64,000 bases of DNA, taken from NCBI RefSeq assembly GCF_032814565.1, contig NZ_CP136521.1, positions 2,576,501 through 2,640,500 on the forward strand, written 5' to 3'. Below, in pieces: positions 34,622 to 42,267 of the stretch; position 1 is the first letter of the stretch; the number at the start of each line of letters is the position of its first letter. The stretch comes from Hwangdonia lutea. GTDB taxonomy: Bacteria; Bacteroidota; Bacteroidia; Flavobacteriales; Flavobacteriaceae. The position numbers and the translations under genes were made by a program. Below the pieces are notes generated by a model, which worked only from the letters and a program-made list of their open reading frames with translations, made no database searches and was not told where the DNA came from.

Positions 34622-34647
34622 GGATTCCTGCTTTCGCAGGAATGACA
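34622..34647. repeat. REP-like palindrome
   Basis: ATTCCTGC - TTTC - GCAGGAAT followed by GACA, between coaD and ddl. A related palindrome (ATTCCCGC - GAAG - GCGGGAAT) is at 39629-39648. Confidence 0.6.
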
Positions 34648-34663
34648 AACTATCTCAAATATA

Positions 34664-35662
34664 CTATTTATTTACTGAAAACTGCTTCAAAGCCTCTTCA
34701 ATAGCATTATCAAATAAATCGGCTAACGGTATGCCAGCGGCGGCGGCTTGTTGTGGCAGTATGCTTTCTTGGGTTAAACCCGGAATGGTGTTTATTTCCA
34801 GCAAATGCGGTTCGCCATTTTTAAAAATATATTCGCTTCGGCTAAAGCCTTTCATTTTTAAAATCTCGTAAACTTTTTTCGCCATGTTAGTGACTTTTTC
34901 TTCTTGCTCTGCACTTAAACGAGCAGGTGTAATTTCTTGTGATTTACCTAAATATTTGGCTTCGTAATCGAAAAAATCATTGTCGGTTACAATTTCTGTA
35001 ATGGGCAGTACTTTGGTTTTTCCTTTATACGAAATAACACCAACCGATACTTCAACGCCATCTAAAAACGACTCAATAATAATTTCGTCATCTTCTTTAA
35101 AAGCGACGTCGATAGCGTTTTTTAAATCTTCCTTTTTATGCACTTTAGTAATGCCAAAACTACTGCCGGCTTTGTTGGCTTTTACAAAACAAGGCAAGCC
35201 CACTTTGGCAATTATAGCATCTTTATTTACGGTGTCGCCCAAGTTTATATAAAACGATTCGGCGGTTTTTATGCCGTAAGGTTTTAAAGTGCTTAAACAG
35301 TCGCGTTTGTTAAAGGTTAAAGCCGCTTGATACATGTTACAGCTCGTGTGCGGTATCTGTATTAAATCGAAATAGCCTTGCATAAAACCATCTTCTCCGG
35401 GCGACCCGTGAATGGCATTAAACACACAGTCGAAAGTGATTTTAAATGCGCCTACGTTTATTGAAAAATCATTTTTATCGATTGGAAATTCTTCATTGTC
35501 GTCGTTAACATAAACCCATTTGTCTTCAAAAATATGAATGCGATAGGCGCTGTATTTAGACTTATCTAAAGTGTCAAAAACCACGTTTCCGCTTTTTAAT
35601 GAGATTTTGTATTCGCTGGAATAACCTCCCATTATGATGGCAATATTTTTCTTTTCTTGCAT
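34664..35662 (-). CDS. ddl: D-alanine-D-alanine ligase
   Basis: 332 residues of the ATP-grasp fold. Makes the D-Ala-D-Ala dipeptide of peptidoglycan precursors. Signatures: IAIIMGGYSSEYKISLKSG, AIHGSPGEDGFMQGYFDLIQIPHTS, KANKAGSSFGI, and ARLSAEQEE with HLLEINTIPGLTQESILPQ at the metal-binding end. Divergent from the PASTA gene. The product is the substrate of the dipeptidase encoded at 3616. Confidence 0.96.
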   Translation of the reverse strand: MQEKKNIAIIMGGYSSEYKISLKSGNVVFDTLDKSKYSAYRIHIFEDKWVYVNDDNEEFPIDKNDFSINVGAFKITFDCVFNAIHGSPGEDGFMQGYFDLIQIPHTSCNMYQAALTFNKRDCLSTLKPYGIKTAESFYINLGDTVNKDAIIAKVGLPCFVKANKAGSSFGITKVHKKEDLKNAIDVAFKEDDEIIIESFLDGVEVSVGVISYKGKTKVLPITEIVTDNDFFDYEAKYLGKSQEITPARLSAEQEEKVTNMAKKVYEILKMKGFSRSEYIFKNGEPHLLEINTIPGLTQESILPQQAAAAGIPLADLFDNAIEEALKQFSVNK

Positions 35663-35795
35663 ATTTCCTTTATTTCCGCGAAAGCGAAAATCTTTTAATT
35701 ATAATATCAATCTAAAACCTACAATAAAACGTAAGTATTATTAGTTAAGCTAAAATATCATATATATTGCAAAAGAAAAAACAGTTCTGTTTTTA

Positions 35796-35803
35796 TATAT
35801 TTG
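35796..35803 (+). promoter_or_regulatory. -7 box TATATTTG for the PASTA-rluD pair
   Basis: Exact TAnnTTTG, 21 bp before the PASTA gene start. A TTG 26 bp upstream is too far to be a good -33 element. Confidence 0.45.
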
Positions 35804-35824
35804 CCGTATCGAAAATTATAATAC

Positions 35825-36385
35825 ATGAGCATTATTAAATTTCTTGTCAGTAAAGCATTTTTAAAACAAATTTTATTGGCTGTAGTGGCCTTGGTGGTTT
35901 TATCTTTTTTAATGCTGTCGTGGTTAAAATCTTCTACTAATCATGGCGATTTTGAAACCGTACCTGATTTAAAAGGAAAATCTATAAGTGTTGCCGAGAT
36001 TGAGTTAAAGGAAAATAATTTGGTGATGCAAATTCAGGATTCTGCTAATTTTAATCCGGATTACCCAAAATTTTCGGTGATAGAACAAGACCCACCCGTA
36101 GGAACAAAGGTAAAGGAAAATAGAAAAATATACATTACATTAAACCCCTCGGGTTACCGAAAAGTGAGAGTGCCAAATTTATTGGAAAGTACGTTGCGAC
36201 AAGCAAAACCAACCCTAGAGGCTTTAGATTTTAAAGTAGGCAAACTAACGTATGTAGACAATATTGGTAAGGATATTGTACTAAAAATGCAACATAAAGG
36301 ACAAACCATTCAAGCTGGTGACATGTTGCCAAAAACCGAAAAAATCGATTTAGTGCTTGGTAATGGTAAGCGCCCATCGAACTAA
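35825..36385 (+). CDS. membrane-anchored PASTA-domain protein
   Basis: 186 residues. One N-terminal membrane helix (about 14-35, LKQILLAVVALVVLSFLML) then two PASTA repeats (ETVPDLKGKSISVAEIELKENNL ... EQDPPVGTKVKENRKIYITLN, and RKVRVPNLLESTLRQAKPTLEAL ...). PASTA domains bind muropeptide or peptidoglycan; in this family they occur as free-standing proteins without a kinase domain, and this one sits between ddl and rluD. Probable role in cell-wall synthesis; inferred. Confidence 0.9.
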   Translation: MSIIKFLVSKAFLKQILLAVVALVVLSFLMLSWLKSSTNHGDFETVPDLKGKSISVAEIELKENNLVMQIQDSANFNPDYPKFSVIEQDPPVGTKVKENRKIYITLNPSGYRKVRVPNLLESTLRQAKPTLEALDFKVGKLTYVDNIGKDIVLKMQHKGQTIQAGDMLPKTEKIDLVLGNGKRPSN

Positions 36386-36424
36386 GGATTAACGACAGAC
36401 TTCAATACGCATTGATTCAATAAA

Positions 36425-37462
36425 ATGGAAGACTATACACCACAATTACCCGACGAGGATAATTTATACGAGCATTATGCTTTTACGGTAGATAAAGGGC
36501 AAACGCCTTTGCGTATAGATAAATACTTAATGAATTTTGTTGAAAATGCCACCCGAAATAAAATTCAGGCGGCCGCAAAAAACGGCAGTGTTTTTGTAAA
36601 TAACGAGCCTGTAAAATCCAATTACAAAGTAAAACCTTTTGATAAAATTCGTGTGTTGTTTGCGCATCCGCCATTTGAGAATTTGTTGGTTGGCGAAGAT
36701 ATTCCGTTGGATGTGGTTTATGAAGACGATACCCTTTTGGTTGTAAACAAACCCGCAGGCATGGTGGTGCATCCCGGGCATGGGAACTACTCGGGCACCT
36801 TAATAAATGGTTTGATTTACAGATTTGATAATTTACCGAACAATTCCAGCGAACGCCCCGGTTTGGTTCATAGAATTGATAAAGACACCAGCGGACTTTT
36901 AGTGGTTGCCAAAACCGAAAAAGCCATGGCGCATTTATCCTTGCAATTTGCCGAAAAAACCAGCGAACGCGAATACGTTGCTATCGTTTGGGGCAATTTG
37001 GAAGCAGACGAAGGCACGATTGAGGGCAACATTGGCAGACATCCCAAAAACCGATTGCAAAACACCGTGTTTCTTGATGATGAAGCCGATAAAGGCAAAC
37101 CTGCTGTAACGCATTACAAGGTTTTAGAGCGATTGGGCTACGTAACCTTGGTGTCTTGTAAGTTGGAAACCGGACGCACGCACCAAATACGCGTGCACAT
37201 GAAACACATAGGGCACACCTTGTTTAACGATGCCCGCTATGGTGGCGATAAAATATTAAAAGGCACAACGTTTACCAAGTACAAACAGTTTGTAGATAAC
37301 TGTTTTAGGGTGCTGCCACGGCAAGCATTACACGCTAAAACCTTAGGTTTTAAACACCCAAAAACGGGCGAGTTTATGCGTTTTGAGACCCCAATTCCAG
37401 ACGATATGCAACAGTGTATTGAAAAATGGAAAATCTATTCGAAGCATCAAGAGTTGGAGTAG
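36425..37462 (+). CDS. rluD: RluD-family 23S rRNA pseudouridine synthase
   Basis: 345 residues. N-terminal S4 RNA-binding domain (LRIDKYLMNFVENATRNKIQ, about 29-95), then the RluA-type catalytic domain with GLVHRIDKDTSGLLVVAKT carrying the catalytic Asp, TLVSCKLETGRTHQIRVHM and LHAKTLGFKHP. Family length and S4 domain favour RluD, which modifies helix 69. Follows the PASTA gene by 40 bp; likely the same transcript. Confidence 0.92.
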   Translation: MEDYTPQLPDEDNLYEHYAFTVDKGQTPLRIDKYLMNFVENATRNKIQAAAKNGSVFVNNEPVKSNYKVKPFDKIRVLFAHPPFENLLVGEDIPLDVVYEDDTLLVVNKPAGMVVHPGHGNYSGTLINGLIYRFDNLPNNSSERPGLVHRIDKDTSGLLVVAKTEKAMAHLSLQFAEKTSEREYVAIVWGNLEADEGTIEGNIGRHPKNRLQNTVFLDDEADKGKPAVTHYKVLERLGYVTLVSCKLETGRTHQIRVHMKHIGHTLFNDARYGGDKILKGTTFTKYKQFVDNCFRVLPRQALHAKTLGFKHPKTGEFMRFETPIPDDMQQCIEKWKIYSKHQELE

Positions 37463-37466
37463 CCTT

Positions 37467-37518
37467 GTCATGCTGAACTGTCACTCTGAGCGCAGTAGAA
37501 GTGTTGTTTCAGCATCTC
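37467..37518. repeat. REP-like repeat interrupted by a second one
   Basis: GTCATGCTGAACT (37467-37479) and GTTGTTTCAGCATCTC (37503-37518) look like the two halves of a common Bacteroidota REP (TGCTGAA / TTCAGCA arms). Between them lies GTCACTCTGAGCGCAGTAGA, a different REP type, whose GAGCGCAGT pairs with ACTGCGCTC at 37569-37577. Confidence 0.55.
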
Positions 37519-37582
37519 ATAAACCTTATCAATCAGTTTTATTATTAGGGCGTTACCACAACCCTTCGACTGCGCTCGGGCA

Positions 37583-37772
37583 AGTGGTCAGGCTTTCCGC
37601 TATATCTTTTTTTTACGTCATAGCGAGGAGCGAGCGACGTGGCTATCTGTTAAATTTTAATTCTAAATAAAGTATGTTTTATTTCTTTCAAAAAAAGGAT
37701 GCCGCTGCAATCCTTAACGCGCTTGTTTGTTAATTGGTGTTATTTTTAATAGAGTAAATTTGTTTTTTGGAA
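37583..37772. repeat. composite dispersed repeat, copy B
   Basis: Matches 18485-18695 block by block: GGCTTTCCGCTATATCTTTT, CGTCATAGCGAGGAG, ATCTGTTAAATTTTAA, AAAAAAAGGATGCCGCT, CCTTAACGCGC, TTGTTTTTTGGAA. Copy B keeps CAATCC where copy A has an inserted palindrome. It fills much of the 37463-37975 gap; no gene is credible here. Confidence 0.65.
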
Positions 37773-37912
37773 TCCTTATTAATTATTTAAATCCGTTTAA
37801 AATTATTCTAATTTAAACATAGAGAGTTTAAAAAAACCAAAATCATCAACCGCATTTATAGTGCTATTATTAATATTTACCAATTAAGATTTTAAATGTT
37901 GATTACTAATCG

Positions 37913-37920
37913 TAAATTTG
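37913..37920 (+). promoter_or_regulatory. -7 box TAAATTTG for yaaA
   Basis: Exact TAnnTTTG, 55 bp before the yaaA start; the -33 element is not evident. The 37773-37912 sequence otherwise shows only A/T-rich DNA. Confidence 0.4.
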
Positions 37921-37975
37921 GTTTAATTAAAAGTAGGATTTCCGCCCTTGTGGAACTGAAAAAGAAAACTAATTT

Positions 37976-38734
37976 ATGAAACTCGTTTTATCACCAGCAA
38001 AATCTTTGGATTTTGAATCCAAAATACCCACGCAGCACAGCACCGAAGCCTGTTTTTTAAAACAAGCCGAACGTTTAAATAAATTGCTTAAAAAGAAATC
38101 GGCTAAAAGCTTATCGAAGCTCATGAAGATTTCAGATAATTTAGGGCAATTAAATTACGAGCGTAATCAAAATTGGCAATTGCCATTTACTAAGGATAAC
38201 GCGCGTCAAGCTATATATGCCTTTAGTGGCGATGTGTACAGAGGTTTGGATGCCTATACTATTCCTAAAGAAAATATAGAAAAGCTCGAAAACACCGTCC
38301 GCATTATTTCGGGGTTATACGGCCTATTGAAGCCAACCGATTTAATACAACCGTACCGTTTGGAAATGGGTACAAAATTCCCGGTGGGTAAAAATAAAAA
38401 CCTGTATGAGTTTTGGCGAAAATCCATAACCAAAGCTTTAAACGACGAATTGGAAGATGACGAGCTGTTTTTAAACCTTGCAAGTAACGAGTATTTTAAA
38501 GCCATTGACACCAAGGCTTTAAAGGTACCGGTAATTACGGCTAATTTTAAAGATTTTAAAAATGGTGAGTACAAAACGATTATGACCTTTGCAAAACTGG
38601 CACGTGGTTACATGACACGCTATATTATTGATACCAACGCCAAAACGCTTGACGATTTAAAAGCATTTAATTACGAAGGTTATAATTTTAGCGAACCCAT
38701 GAGCACAGAAACCGAACTTGTTTTTATAAGGTAA
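37976..38734 (+). CDS. yaaA: peroxide stress protein YaaA (DUF328)
   Basis: 252 residues. Signature start MKLVLSPAKSLDFESK, then SKLMKISDNLGQLNYERN, ARQAIYAFSGDVYRGLDA, RIISGLYGLLKPTDLIQPYRLEMGT and FAKLARGYMTRYIIDTNA. In E. coli YaaA lowers free iron and DNA damage under peroxide stress and has a DNA-binding helix-hairpin-helix-like motif. Cytosolic. Five bases before the TPR gene, so co-transcribed. Confidence 0.95.
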   Translation: MKLVLSPAKSLDFESKIPTQHSTEACFLKQAERLNKLLKKKSAKSLSKLMKISDNLGQLNYERNQNWQLPFTKDNARQAIYAFSGDVYRGLDAYTIPKENIEKLENTVRIISGLYGLLKPTDLIQPYRLEMGTKFPVGKNKNLYEFWRKSITKALNDELEDDELFLNLASNEYFKAIDTKALKVPVITANFKDFKNGEYKTIMTFAKLARGYMTRYIIDTNAKTLDDLKAFNYEGYNFSEPMSTETELVFIR

Positions 38735-38739
38735 TTAAT

Positions 38740-39471
38740 ATGCTTTACTATATTACAATTGCGCTTCAAGGGTTTTGCATTTATCATCTGTTGAAAAATA
38801 GAAACCCATATTATTGGATTTTTTTAATCATCTTTTTACCCGTTATAGGCTCTGTTATATATTTAATAACGCAAGTTTACAACAAGCGGGATGCCGAAAA
38901 AATATCAGATGAAATCACACATATTATAAATCCCACTAAAAAAATTACGGATTTAGAACAGCAACTTCAGTTTTCCGAAACTTATCAAAACCGAGTTAAT
39001 TTAGCCAATGCGCTGTTGGAAAATAAAGATTACAGCAATGCCATTCCTCATTATTTAGAAGCTTTGGACGGCCATATGCAAAACGATTTTTATGTAATCA
39101 AGAAATTAATAAAGGCTTATTTTAATGTTGAAGATTTTGAACAGGTTGTTTTATATGCTGAAAAAATAAAGGACCACCCGGAATTTAAAAAATCGGAGTC
39201 TCAGTTTTTATACGGTTTAGCCTTAGAAAAGATGGGTGATTTTGAAGCTGCCGAAACCAATTTGCGGGCTATAAATATCCGGTATTCATTTTATAACGAA
39301 CGTTTGGTATTGGCTAAGTTTTTATTGAGCAGAAATAAAAAAGCCGAAGCCAAAGCAATTCTACAAGAAATACAAACCGAATCGCAGCACTTAACAAAAC
39401 CAAATAAAAAAATATTTCGAGCAACCATTATGGATGTTGATAGGTTGTTAACCAATCTGCAAACCAATTAA
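38740..39471 (+). CDS. membrane-anchored TPR protein with PLDc_N-like N-terminus
   Basis: 243 residues. The N-terminal ~50 residues contain two short membrane segments of the cardiolipin-synthase N-terminal (PLDc_N) type: YYITIALQGFCIYHLL and RNPYYWIFLIIFLPVIGSVIYLITQ. The rest is a TPR solenoid (NRVNLANALLENKDYSNAIPHYLEAL, FLYGLALEKMGDFEAAETNLRAI, LVLAKFLLSRNKKAEAKAIL). Likely a cytosolic-facing scaffold. Its stop codon abuts the stop of the convergent bTHX gene with no gap. Confidence 0.87.
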   Translation: MLYYITIALQGFCIYHLLKNRNPYYWIFLIIFLPVIGSVIYLITQVYNKRDAEKISDEITHIINPTKKITDLEQQLQFSETYQNRVNLANALLENKDYSNAIPHYLEALDGHMQNDFYVIKKLIKAYFNVEDFEQVVLYAEKIKDHPEFKKSESQFLYGLALEKMGDFEAAETNLRAINIRYSFYNERLVLAKFLLSRNKKAEAKAILQEIQTESQHLTKPNKKIFRATIMDVDRLLTNLQTN

Positions 39472-39609
39472 TTAAGGCTTTGGTTGCGCTTTATTACCTA
39501 CGTTGATTTTGGTTTCAATAGATGGTTTCTTTTTAATTCTGGGGCGCCTCACCCCAAAAGTACCTCGGTTTATTTTACCACGTTTTGTTTTTTTATCGCC
39601 TTTTCCCAT
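39472..39609 (-). CDS. 30S ribosomal protein bTHX
   Basis: A 45-codon gene: ATG at 39609, TAA ending at 39472. The product begins MGKGDKKTKRGKINRGTFGV and continues RRPRIKKKPSIETKINVGNKAQPKP. The MGKGDKKTKRGKI start and very basic composition are diagnostic of bTHX, the small peptide that fits a cavity at the top of the 30S head. Length is somewhat longer than the Thermus protein because of the C-terminal tail. It is back to back (0 bp) with the convergent TPR gene. Confidence 0.9.
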   Translation of the reverse strand: MGKGDKKTKRGKINRGTFGVRRPRIKKKPSIETKINVGNKAQPKP

Positions 39610-39628
39610 AATAAATTAAGTGTTTTTC

Positions 39629-39648
39629 ATTCCCGCGAAGGCGGGAAT
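39629..39648. repeat. REP-like palindrome
   Basis: ATTCCCGC - GAAG - GCGGGAAT, 20 bp upstream of the bTHX start codon. Same family as 34622-34647. Confidence 0.6.
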
Positions 39649-39705
39649 CTCATTATCTTTAACTAAAATAATATAACAATTTGAAACACAAAAACCAAGT
39701 AAAAC

Positions 39706-40431
39706 TTGTTTAAACACAAACATCCATACAAACCCTTCATACAAAAAGACACCACCAAATTAATAGTGGGCACTTTGCCACCGCCACGGTTTTCTACGGG
39801 TAAACTTTTGGATAAAGATGTCGATTTTTGCTATGGAAGCTACTACAATTCACTGTGGTTGTTTATCGATAAAATTCATAATTTAAAACTGCGTTACGAT
39901 AATTCAAACGAAGCTATTGAAGAACGCAAACAGTTTTTAATTCAACATAAAATAGGTGTTTGCGATATTGTTGAAAGCGCCGAACGCGAAAAGATTGATG
40001 CTTCCGATTTGGGCATGAAAAACATATTACTCCGCGATGTTATTGGTTATTTAAAACAATATCCAAATATCGATACCTTATTGTTTACTGGCGGAAACAG
40101 TAAAAATGGACCCGAATATTTCTTCAGAAAACATATAAAAGATTACCATATTAAACTGGAACTGGTTTCAAACGAAACACCTCGAATTCATCAATTTATA
40201 ATGCCTTGTTATTCTGAACAAAGTGAAGAGTTTCATAAAGATGGGACTTATCATTCACTTCGCTCATTACGAAATGACACTAGGATTATCAAAACCGTGT
40301 CGCTCACCTCAGGTTCTGGCGCAGCCAATATTTCTATCAGTAGACTGCCTTTGTACAAACAATTAAAGGCCAAAAACCCAAAATTTAATACCTTCGATTA
40401 TAGGGTGATGCAGTATCGCGAGTTTTTCTAA
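39706..40431 (+). CDS. uracil-DNA glycosylase-fold protein carrying an in-frame repeat insert
   Basis: 241 residues. Glycosylase-superfamily motifs: KLIVGTLPPPRFS at about 18-30, FCYGSYYNSLWLF (41-53), IGVCDIVESAERE, and LLFTGGNSKNG. Towards the C-terminus, KTVSLTSGSGAANISISR corresponds to the second catalytic loop. Residues 166-193 (PCYSEQSEEFHKDG..., ...LRSLRNDTR) look like a translated REP and interrupt the expected link from HQF to IIKTVSL. The only usable start is a TTG at 39706, just after an in-frame stop. Base-excision role by family; activity with the insert unknown. Confidence 0.85.
   Translation: MFKHKHPYKPFIQKDTTKLIVGTLPPPRFSTGKLLDKDVDFCYGSYYNSLWLFIDKIHNLKLRYDNSNEAIEERKQFLIQHKIGVCDIVESAEREKIDASDLGMKNILLRDVIGYLKQYPNIDTLLFTGGNSKNGPEYFFRKHIKDYHIKLELVSNETPRIHQFIMPCYSEQSEEFHKDGTYHSLRSLRNDTRIIKTVSLTSGSGAANISISRLPLYKQLKAKNPKFNTFDYRVMQYREFF
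40201..40284. repeat. REP-like element inside a coding sequence
   Basis: TGCCTTGTTATTCTGAACAA with following AGTGAAGAG, then CACTTCGCTCATTACGAAAT and GACA: the halves are the usual forward and reverse ends of a flavobacterial REP (TTCTGAACAAAGTGAAG / CTTCGCTCATTACGAA). Its ~84 bp is a multiple of three, so the reading frame survives. Confidence 0.65.
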
Positions 40432-40456
40432 CGGATTTTAAATGTCGGTATTTAAT

Positions 40457-40485
40457 TTGTAATGATTAAATTAACTGTACCTTTG
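40457..40485 (+). promoter_or_regulatory. promoter of the second DEAD helicase
   Basis: TTG (40457-40459), 18-bp spacer, TACCTTTG (40478-40485). The predicted transcript starts near 40492. Confidence 0.7.
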
Positions 40486-40491
40486 CGCCTT

Positions 40492-40559
40492 AATTAGAAG
40501 GAGATGGTATATAATTTGTCATCTCACAGACCCAAAAATTGGGATACTAAAAAAATTAT
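40492..40559 (+). promoter_or_regulatory. structured 5' leader of the DEAD helicase mRNA
   Basis: About 68 nt holding two stem-loops: GAGATG (40501-40506) with CATCTC further on, and CCCAA - AAA - TTGGG. Most leaders in this genome look very short, so a structured one is notable; cold-inducible helicase genes often have regulated leaders. Confidence 0.4.
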
Positions 40560-41837
40560 ATGTCATTTAACTCTTTAGGCTTGTCCGAAGCCCTGCTAAA
40601 AGCGATTAGCAAAAAAGGATACACAACGCCAAGTCCCATTCAACAAAAGGCAATCCCACCTATTTTAGAAGGAAAAGATGTTTTAGCTTCGGCGCAAACC
40701 GGAACCGGAAAAACAGCAGGTTTTACATTACCACTTTTACAAGTGCTTTCTGCAAATCCACAAGGAAAACACCGGCCTATTCGTGCGTTAATATTAACAC
40801 CAACCCGCGAATTGGCAGCACAAGTTTACGCTAATGTAAAAGAATATAGTACATTTTTAAATTTGAAAAGTGCTGTTATTTTTGGAGGCGTAAATCAAAA
40901 ACCACAAGTAGCCACCATTCGCCAAGGAATTGATGTTTTAGTGGCAACTCCGGGACGCTTGATTGATTTGGAAAGCCAAGGATTGTTATCCTTAAAACGT
41001 ATAGAGGTTTTAGTTTTAGATGAAGCCGACCGTATGCTGGATATGGGTTTTTTACGGGATATTGAACGCATTATGGAGCTCATGCCGGCAAAGCGTCAAA
41101 ACCTCATGTTTTCAGCTACCTTTTCAAAGGATATTAGAAAATTGGCACACGGTATTTTGCATCATCCGGTGCAAGTTGAAGCCACTCCGGAAAACACAAC
41201 CGTAGAAGCCATTAACCAGAAAGTTTATCGTGTTGCAAAAGGCTTAAAAACAGGTTTGATTATCAAGTTAATTTCAGATGATAATTGGAAACAAGTATTG
41301 GTTTTTACCCGCACCAAACACGGAGCTAACAGGCTTTGTAAAAAAATGGTTAGTGCCGGAATAACCGCGGCAGCCATTCACGGTAATAAAAGTCAAGGTG
41401 CCAGAACCAAAGCCTTGGCAGGTTTTAAAAGCGGACAAATTCGCGTTTTAGTGGCCACCGATATTGCGGCACGTGGCTTAGATATTCCGTTGCTGCCACA
41501 TGTTATTAATTTCGAATTGCCTAATATCTCTGAAGATTACGTGCACCGTATTGGTAGAACCGGTAGAGCAGGGGCAAGTGGCGAAGCGATTTCTTTGGTG
41601 AGTGCAGATGAAACCACCTATTTGCGTGATATTGAAAAATTGATTGATATTAAATTACCCGTTGAAATTGTGAAAGGTTTTGAACCCGACCCCAATGCTT
41701 CAACGGCACCCATTAAACCCGGACAGAATCGTTCACGTAACTCTAGAAACAGACATTCAAACGCTAATAAAAATAGAAGCAGTTCAAAAAAAAGACCGAG
41801 TAGAAATAATAGAAAATCTAACGACCGGAGAAATTAA
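40560..41837 (+). CDS. DEAD-box ATP-dependent RNA helicase, RhlE-like
   Basis: 425 residues with complete motifs: Q motif ([15 protein letters not shown]), [41 protein letters not shown] and [10 protein letters not shown]. The C-terminal ~45 residues are an Arg/Asn/Ser-rich tail ([17 protein letters not shown]) typical of RNA-binding extensions in RhlE. Paralogue of the helicase at 5842. Own promoter and structured leader. Confidence 0.93.
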   Translation: MSFNSLGLSEALLKAISKKGYTTPSPIQQKAIPPILEGKDVLASAQTGTGKTAGFTLPLLQVLSANPQGKHRPIRALILTPTRELAAQVYANVKEYSTFLNLKSAVIFGGVNQKPQVATIRQGIDVLVATPGRLIDLESQGLLSLKRIEVLVLDEADRMLDMGFLRDIERIMELMPAKRQNLMFSATFSKDIRKLAHGILHHPVQVEATPENTTVEAINQKVYRVAKGLKTGLIIKLISDDNWKQVLVFTRTKHGANRLCKKMVSAGITAAAIHGNKSQGARTKALAGFKSGQIRVLVATDIAARGLDIPLLPHVINFELPNISEDYVHRIGRTGRAGASGEAISLVSADETTYLRDIEKLIDIKLPVEIVKGFEPDPNASTAPIKPGQNRSRNSRNRHSNANKNRSSSKKRPSRNNRKSNDRRN

Positions 41838-41893
41838 CAGCAAAGAGAAAAGCGTTAAAGGAAAAAATTAAAAATTTAGTGTCAAAATTATAA

Positions 41894-42118
41894 ATGGAAA
41901 CCCAACCCAATAACCCTTTGCACGGCATAAAACTAGATCAAATTATAAACGATTTGGTAGCGCATTACGGATGGGAATATATGGGTTATACGATAAAAAT
42001 TAAGTGTTTTACCAATAACCCTTCGGTAAAATCCAGTTTAAAGTTTTTACGGCGCACGCCTTGGGCGCGAACAAAAGTTGAAAACATGTATTTGAATATG
42101 CTGAAGCATAAAAAATAA
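41894..42118 (+). CDS. VF530-family (DUF2132) DNA-binding protein
   Basis: 74 residues, the family's length. Signature [57 protein letters not shown] runs over most of the protein; only key parts are NPLHG, HYGW, CFTNNPS and FLRRTPWAR. Members are small putative DNA-binding proteins of unknown role. Follows the helicase by 56 bp; may be co-transcribed. Confidence 0.92.
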   Translation: METQPNNPLHGIKLDQIINDLVAHYGWEYMGYTIKIKCFTNNPSVKSSLKFLRRTPWARTKVENMYLNMLKHKK

Positions 42119-42195
42119 CGATTTTATATTACCATCTTTAGACATGTTTTTTTAATTCAAAATAATCAAAATCGTATTTTTACTTGCAAATAACG

Positions 42196-42216
42196 CTTTA
42201 AGGAGAAACCTTAAAG
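42196..42216 (+). promoter_or_regulatory. hairpin in the mazG upstream region
   Basis: Perfect stem CTTTAAGG - AGAAA - CCTTAAAG just after a near-consensus -7 box (TATTTTTA near 42174), so it would lie at the start of the mRNA. It is not followed by T residues and is not a terminator. Confidence 0.4.
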
Positions 42217-42267
42217 TATCAATTGAAAATGTTATTCCCGAAAAAGCTGGAATCTAATCCTAATTTT

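Noticed and set aside
37383-37670. 95-codon ORF on the + strand across the rluD end and the repeats
   Set aside because: Starts inside rluD in another frame and reads through REP sequence (CHSERSRSVV is a translated REP).
39484-39666. 60-codon ORF on the + strand
   Set aside because: Antisense to the bTHX gene, whose family match is clear.
41680-41871. 63-codon ORF overlapping the end of the second DEAD helicase
   Set aside because: Out-of-frame reading of the basic tail; no independent start signal.
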